A stretch of DNA of 6,396 bases, from the NCBI GenBank assembly GCA_015490695.1, contig WFXK01000313.1, positions 1 to 6,396 of the forward strand, written 5' to 3'. The notes beneath the pieces were generated by a model that searched no databases, was not told the DNA's origin, and saw nothing but the letters and a program-made list of their open reading frames with translations. The position numbers and the translations under genes were made by a program. This document shows positions 1 through 3,738 of this stretch, piece after piece; positions within the stretch are counted from its first letter, which is position 1; each line of letters starts with the position of its first letter. The stretch comes from Bacteroidota bacterium (lineage in GTDB: Bacteria; Bacteroidota; Bacteroidia; SpSt-205; S141-50).

Positions 1-462
1 GTCGTAGCTGACGGCAACTATGGCATCTACCATAAAGAAGGTGAGGCGTTCTGCCCGGTAATAAAGCATTCGTTTAAAACGAGATACGGGGTCGTTAAAG
101 GGGACACCGTGCAAGCCATAGATAATACAAGGCACCCCTGCTAACCACGCCGCCACACGCACAATCAAACTGGATTTACTTTCATGGGTGTGAACCATAT
201 CGTAACGCTCTCGCTTCAGCAAACGATAATAGTAAATTAAGGCTTTAAGGTCGTACCAAGGATGGATACGACGCAGTAAATAGTCACAATAATGGATGGG
301 GATGCCTTCTTGCTCAAACGCTTGATGATAACGCTCTTTTCCTACGGTAAGATGAACTTCATAATCTTTTTTCGTATGCCGAATGGTAAGTAGCACATTT
401 TGGTCTACCCCACCCCCTTTAGCAAACCAAGTGATGGTGTGTAAAATCTTTAATCGTCTCAT
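1..462 (-). CDS. GT4-type (GT-B fold) glycosyltransferase, N-terminal part only
   Basis: The 154 visible codons have no stop, and the gene continues past the left edge of the window. The protein opens with a GT-B N-terminal Rossmann pattern: a hydrophobic strand KILHTITWF (residues 5-13), a glycine loop KGGGVDQNV (15-23) like the GGVE/GGAE loop of GT4 enzymes, then HTHESKSS (91-98), GLHGVPF (116-122) and VDAIVAVS (145-152). In this family these follow the acceptor-side domain order, and the enzymes transfer a sugar from a nucleotide-sugar to a glycan or lipid acceptor at the cytoplasmic face of the membrane. The C-terminal donor-binding domain with its E-x7-E motif lies outside the window, so substrate cannot be judged. 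No signal peptide or membrane segment is seen. The ATG shares four bases (ATGA) with the stop of the upstream phosphatase gene, which supports this start and translational coupling. The family call is firm; the role in capsule, exopolysaccharide or lipopolysaccharide synthesis is a guess. Confidence 0.88.
   Translation of the reverse strand, partial: MRRLKILHTITWFAKGGGVDQNVLLTIRHTKKDYEVHLTVGKERYHQAFEQEGIPIHYCDYLLRRIHPWYDLKALIYYYRLLKRERYDMVHTHESKSSLIVRVAAWLAGVPCIIYGLHGVPFNDPVSRFKRMLYYRAERLTFFMVDAIVAVSYD
459..462 (-). other. ATGA stop/start overlap coupling phosphatase and glycosyltransferase genes
   Basis: Read on the minus strand, these four bases are ATGA: ATG opens the glycosyltransferase and TGA closes the phosphatase gene. 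This is a classic arrangement for translational re-initiation, so the two proteins are probably made from one message at linked levels. Confidence 0.85.
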
Positions 463-2729
463 TGATAACGATGGACAGCAAGAAATACAAAATCATCGCT
501 TAAGCGTTCTGGAAGAGTTTGAATTTGTTTTTTAAAAAGTTGTTGTAAAGGAGTAGGTTCTTGTAAACCATGATGGTGAATTGCTGGAATAATGCTTTTT
601 TCCAACCACGCTTGTGTAGATTGCCATTGTTGTTTTTGAGCGATTTCTTCTACAGCATCGGAGAAAATAAAAAGCGTGTCATGAGGCTGTAATTCCAAAG
701 TGTAATAGGAATAAGCAAGAGAATGTTGTTCTACATCTCCAAGCATTTCCAGCGGTACTCCCAACCATACCCCTTTTAGAGGATAAACTTCCATTTCAGC
801 TTTTTGGGCTCTATGTAAATAAGCAGGTGCCATGCCCATGCCATAAACACGGATTTTCGTTTCATCAAAAACTAAAAGGGCTAAAGCAATATAGACCAAA
901 GGCTTTATTTTAATAGAACGAATGGCTTGAGCAATCCGCTCTATAAGCATCATCGGTGTGTTTTTATCGCAATAATACTGAAAATAACTTTGCACAATAG
1001 CAGCATATAGATAGGTATGCAATCCTGTGCCTGTAGTATCTCCCAGCATAATCATCAAACGGTTTTGCGCATCATAACCATAGTCTATGAAGCTACCTCC
1101 TAAATCCTGTGTTAAATATACTTGATAGAAGAACTGAAAATGAGGGTGCTTAGGAAGGGTAACTTTTTTAATCAGCGCACGTGTTTGTGCAATCTCTTGA
1201 TTCATACGCTGAACCTCTTTTTCATAAAGCAAGTGTTTTTCTTTTAACTCCCGTATGGCTCTTTGCCATCCTTGATTGCGTATACGGGAGATAATACGAC
1301 TTTTATAGCGATCAGAAAGGTGGATGTAAGAATAAACTGTGCTTAATGCCCGCTCCCAGTTAGGCGATTCATTAGTAATATAGTAATGCAAATAATCCTG
1401 CTCATTCTTTAAAGCCGCTTTTAAATCCTTTTGATAAATGGCAATTTGTGTCGATAGTTTGTAAAGAAGCCGTAAATAAGTATGAAAAAGAGGTTTTTGC
1501 AAAAAGAAAATAGGTTTTTTCCGCAGAAAGCTCTTTATATAGGTAATAGTCCGTCTTATGTGTTGACAAGCTTTTTGGAATTCTGAATTAACAGTAAGTA
1601 AGCGTGCTAAATAGTAAAGAGGTAATAATGCCATATCTGGACGTTTCTTTTTTATAAAGAACACTGCTAAACCTTTCAAAAGCGCTTGAACTCTGAAATA
1701 TGATAAAGAACTTACTTGGTTAGTAATACTACGCTTATAGCGCAAAAACAAATAAGCGCTTAGGGATGAAAACAAAGAAAAAGAAAAAGGTTGTTTATAG
1801 CGTTCCTTATTTTGATAGAAGCCTACTGTGGCAGCATGAAGAAATTTATAAGCTAATTGTTCAGAGCCTTTTTCTAAAAAAAGCAATCCTAATGAAAAAG
1901 CAACTGTTTCTTTAATAGGACGGGTTTTTATGTAAGCTCCTGCTAAAACAGAGGTATAAATCTTAAGTGCAACATTCAAAAAATGGGTAGCATTGTAGAA
2001 GCTACCTGCAAAAATCCCTTCTAATAATGTGTCAACAATTAAAAACTTAGTATCTTTTAGTAACCGAAGTGCTAGAGTGGCGTCTGGAAGTGTATAACAA
2101 AGTTGACGAGTGTGTTTATAACTAAGCAAATAGCATTTAAACGCCCAATCATTTAAGTAAAGCATTGCTAAGCTGTTTCCATAGTGCAATAAACATTTGG
2201 TCAAGAAGAGACCTTTAGCACGCTCAAAGCTACGACGAAAAGGTATTAAATTGCGAAATAAAAAAAGTGCTCTATGAGTTTTTCCTTTGTATAAAAACAC
2301 ATTAGCAAGTGTATAGAGGTAGACAGCTTTTAGATCGGCAATTTTTGCTTTTTTTATAAGAGGAAGTAGTTTATTTAACAAATAAGCGCTGTAGTCTTCA
2401 TTATTATAGAAAACAGAAAACTGCGCTTCGTATAATATAGCATAGAGATACAAATAAGGTAATTGATACTCACGGGCGATTTGTTTGGCTTGTCGTATCT
2501 TTTGGAGGGTTTGTTGGAGGCTTCGGGTTTTGAGGTGTAGGAAATAAGCTTCTACTAATAGTAGTATCGCTTGTCGGGCGGGTGATAGTGTCTTCTTGCG
2601 CTTTTGTAAGCGAAGCCATCGGCGTAGAACGGGAAAGTTCGTTTCCCGTAACTGCCATACCTTCCGAAACAACTGCTCTTCGGGACTCAACTCCCGAGAA
2701 TACAATCGTTGTATTGGGAAATTGGGCAT
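459..2729 (-). CDS. TPR-like helical protein with C-terminal SpoIIE/PP2C-family phosphatase domain
   Basis: This 756-residue protein has no signal peptide or clear membrane segment, so it is predicted cytoplasmic. Residues ~45-470 are Leu/Tyr/Ala-rich paired helices resembling degenerate TPRs. Residues ~485-525 look like a coiled-coil linker, as in many Bacteroidota TPR-SpoIIE proteins. Residues ~535-755 match the SpoIIE (PPM/PP2C) phosphatase fold: GGSFIDY (544-550), GDTTGTG (563-569), MGMAPAYLHR (631-640, like AGHxPxxLxR), GVWLGV (653-658), FSDAVEE (689-695) and SDDFVFLAV (744-752). The family dephosphorylates Ser/Thr on partner proteins, often anti-sigma antagonists. Asp564, Asp691 and Asp746 are kept, but the usual GGD is GGS (Ser546) and SDG is SDA, so activity may be altered. 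The start is fixed by an in-frame TAA eight codons upstream (2754-2756) and by the absence of another Met before residue 189. The first 86 codons overlap the LRR gene; the stop overlaps the glycosyltransferase start. The target is unknown. Confidence 0.85.
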   Translation of the reverse strand: MPNFPIQRLYSRELSPEEQLFRKVWQLRETNFPVLRRWLRLQKRKKTLSPARQAILLLVEAYFLHLKTRSLQQTLQKIRQAKQIAREYQLPYLYLYAILYEAQFSVFYNNEDYSAYLLNKLLPLIKKAKIADLKAVYLYTLANVFLYKGKTHRALFLFRNLIPFRRSFERAKGLFLTKCLLHYGNSLAMLYLNDWAFKCYLLSYKHTRQLCYTLPDATLALRLLKDTKFLIVDTLLEGIFAGSFYNATHFLNVALKIYTSVLAGAYIKTRPIKETVAFSLGLLFLEKGSEQLAYKFLHAATVGFYQNKERYKQPFSFSLFSSLSAYLFLRYKRSITNQVSSLSYFRVQALLKGLAVFFIKKKRPDMALLPLYYLARLLTVNSEFQKACQHIRRTITYIKSFLRKKPIFFLQKPLFHTYLRLLYKLSTQIAIYQKDLKAALKNEQDYLHYYITNESPNWERALSTVYSYIHLSDRYKSRIISRIRNQGWQRAIRELKEKHLLYEKEVQRMNQEIAQTRALIKKVTLPKHPHFQFFYQVYLTQDLGGSFIDYGYDAQNRLMIMLGDTTGTGLHTYLYAAIVQSYFQYYCDKNTPMMLIERIAQAIRSIKIKPLVYIALALLVFDETKIRVYGMGMAPAYLHRAQKAEMEVYPLKGVWLGVPLEMLGDVEQHSLAYSYYTLELQPHDTLFIFSDAVEEIAQKQQWQSTQAWLEKSIIPAIHHHGLQEPTPLQQLFKKQIQTLPERLSDDFVFLAVHRYQ

Positions 2730-3738
2730 GCAACCATTGAATATAACCCCAACTTAACGGATTCCCTTCCAAATTTAACCATTTTAATTGTTTCAACCCC
2801 AAAACCCCCGCAGGTAACTTGCGAAAGTAATTAAATGATAAATCTAAACTATCTAAATCCTTTAAATAAGCAATCTCCCACGGCAAACGACTTAATAAAT
2901 TCCCCGATAAATTCAAATACCGAAGTCCCTTAATACCCCCTACAGGGAAATATACCTTAAAAAGTCGATTTCTACTTGCATCTATACGCCCAATTTGCCC
3001 ACTGCAACGCCGTAAATCTAAAATCCGCAACCAATTCCCACTAAGCACTAAGGAACCTATACGATAACGACCCGAAAGCCCAACACTAAAATGCTTCATC
3101 CCATTATAACGCAAATTCACAACATCCATAGCAGAAGGTAGCCAAGTCGTGTCCAAAGATAGAGAATTTATTCTATTTCCCTCCAAATTTAAAACACGTA
3201 AATACTTCATAGAAAGACAATTTGGTGGAAAGTGCAAAAAATTATAACTTAAATCTAACTTCTTCAAATAATACCAATACAACAACAACGAAGATGGAAA
3301 AGTATCTAAACGATTATGAGAAAGGTTGATTTCTTCTATTCGCCGCAAAGCACTTAACTCCTCCGCTAAGTCACTAATCTGATTATGAGCAACATCTAAA
3401 TGCTTCAACGAAGAAAGTTTCCCTAAGACGGCAGGCAAACTACGTAGCTGATTATTGGCTAAATATAACTTTTGTAAATGCTCTAATAAAAAAATACTAT
3501 CGGGAATCGCTTTAATACGATTGTGAGACAAATCTACCATTTCCACTGTTTTGAACATAAAAAGTTTAGGGGGAAACTGCTGCAATCCTTGATGAGTAGC
3601 ACTGAAATAACGCTTAAAGGACACTTCTACCTTCTTAGTAGTAGAACGACAGCCCATCACCCCTATAAGCATGCCAACGAAGAAAATTATACCTTCGCTT
3701 CGGATATGAAAATAAAGTTTGTCCATCTGCATAACCAT
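2470..3738 (-). CDS. Leucine-rich-repeat lipoprotein
   Basis: This is a 422-codon frame. Residues 17-29 form a hydrophobic stretch ending in VMGC, a lipobox with Cys30 as the lipidation site, so the mature protein should be anchored in the cell envelope facing the periplasm or the surface. The acidic cluster right after Cys that marks surface export in Bacteroidota lipoproteins is not obvious (CRSTTKKVEV). Residues 65-345 are about twelve LRRs of 22-24 residues, ending in a capping unit (GYIQWLHAQFPNTTIVF). Such proteins usually bind proteins or glycans. Residues 346-422 are a Pro/Thr/Ser-rich, probably disordered tail that is encoded out of frame within the start of the phosphatase gene. Met1, Met3 and Met5 (codon starting at 3726) are all possible starts; Met5 gives the tidiest signal peptide. 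Met23 is too late for one, so every workable start lies inside dnaE. The LRR and lipoprotein calls are firm; the ligand is unknown. Confidence 0.87.
   Translation of the reverse strand: MVMQMDKLYFHIRSEGIIFFVGMLIGVMGCRSTTKKVEVSFKRYFSATHQGLQQFPPKLFMFKTVEMVDLSHNRIKAIPDSIFLLEHLQKLYLANNQLRSLPAVLGKLSSLKHLDVAHNQISDLAEELSALRRIEEINLSHNRLDTFPSSLLLYWYYLKKLDLSYNFLHFPPNCLSMKYLRVLNLEGNRINSLSLDTTWLPSAMDVVNLRYNGMKHFSVGLSGRYRIGSLVLSGNWLRILDLRRCSGQIGRIDASRNRLFKVYFPVGGIKGLRYLNLSGNLLSRLPWEIAYLKDLDSLDLSFNYFRKLPAGVLGLKQLKWLNLEGNPLSWGYIQWLHAQFPNTTIVFSGVESRRAVVSEGMAVTGNELSRSTPMASLTKAQEDTITRPTSDTTISRSLFPTPQNPKPPTNPPKDTTSQTNRP
2629..2649. repeat. Perfect inverted repeat, 8-bp arms, 5-nt loop
   Basis: ACGGGAAA (2629-2636) and TTTCCCGT (2642-2649) are perfect reverse complements around a five-base loop. 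The element sits in the dual-coding overlap, about 80 nt into the phosphatase message. There is no U-run after it, so it is not a standard intrinsic terminator. Confidence 0.6.
2680..2697. repeat. Inverted repeat, 6-bp arms, 6-nt loop
   Basis: TCGGGA (2680-2685) and TCCCGA (2692-2697) are reverse complements. The right arm shares bases 2693-2695 with the outer stem of the neighbouring inverted repeat at 2693-2718, so the two complete hairpins could not form together. Confidence 0.45.
2693..2718. repeat. Inverted repeat just inside the phosphatase start codon
   Basis: AATACAA (2699-2705) and TTGTATT (2709-2715) form a perfect 7-bp stem around TCG. An outer CCC (2693-2695) can pair with GGG (2716-2718) across a three-base bulge. 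In the mRNA the hairpin begins eight bases after the ATG of the phosphatase gene, a position where structure can affect initiation. No folding energy was computed. Confidence 0.5.
2704..3546 (-). repeat. Array of about 12 leucine-rich repeats (protein-level)
   Basis: The translated repeats follow the pattern LxxLxLxxNxLxxLPxxLxxLxx, for example LQKLYLANNQLRSLP, LKKLDLSYNFL, LRYLNLSGNLLSRLP and LKWLNLEGNPLS. The central units, residues ~204-270, are the most degenerate (MDVVNLRYN, IGSLVLSGN, IGRIDASRN). The DNA of the units is not near-identical, so this is an old protein repeat and not a recent tandem duplication. Confidence 0.88.
2770..2803 (-). promoter_or_regulatory. Possible internal promoter before the phosphatase gene
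   Basis: On the minus strand, TTTG (2803-2800) is followed after 22 nt by TAAATTTG (2777-2770), a perfect match to the Bacteroidota -7 element TAnnTTTG. Initiation would fall about 35 nt before the phosphatase ATG. The caution is strong: TTA-AAT-TTG simply encodes Leu-Asn-Leu of an LRR, and the same octamer recurs at the related LRR unit near 3183-3190. Confidence 0.25.

Larger units (their letters stand above)
2470..2729 (-). other. 260-nt same-strand dual-coding overlap (LRR tail / phosphatase N-terminus)
   Basis: Both frames are open on the same strand; the phosphatase frame is +1 relative to the LRR frame. The LRR frame gives a Pro/Thr/Ser-rich tail after the natural LRR cap, while the phosphatase frame gives amphipathic helix-like sequence continuous with the following TPR-like region. 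G+C rises to 88 of 180 bases in 2521-2700, against 21 of 60 at 2281-2340 and 23 of 60 at 2761-2820. Confidence 0.7.

Noticed and set aside
2629..2649. Intrinsic terminator
   Set aside because: The hairpin has no following T-run on either strand and lies inside two coding frames of an operon that continues.
2470..2729. LRR and phosphatase as one protein split by a frameshift, or joined by programmed frameshifting (compare eukaryotic LRR-PP2C fusions)
   Set aside because: Each gene has its own plausible start or end, a lipoprotein signal would send the phosphatase out of the cytoplasm, the shift needed is +1 and not the common -1, and no clear slippery site was seen. It remains possible only if relatives show a fused gene.
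3625..3646. Short inverted repeat TTCTAC / GTAGAA upstream of dnaE
   Set aside because: Six-base arms with a ten-base loop inside LRR coding sequence are expected by chance, and there is no associated promoter or operator.
3690..3697. TACCTTCG as a -7 box for dnaE
   Set aside because: It has a mismatch to TAnnTTTG, there is no TTG/TTTG at the right distance upstream, and it would start transcription almost on the ATG.
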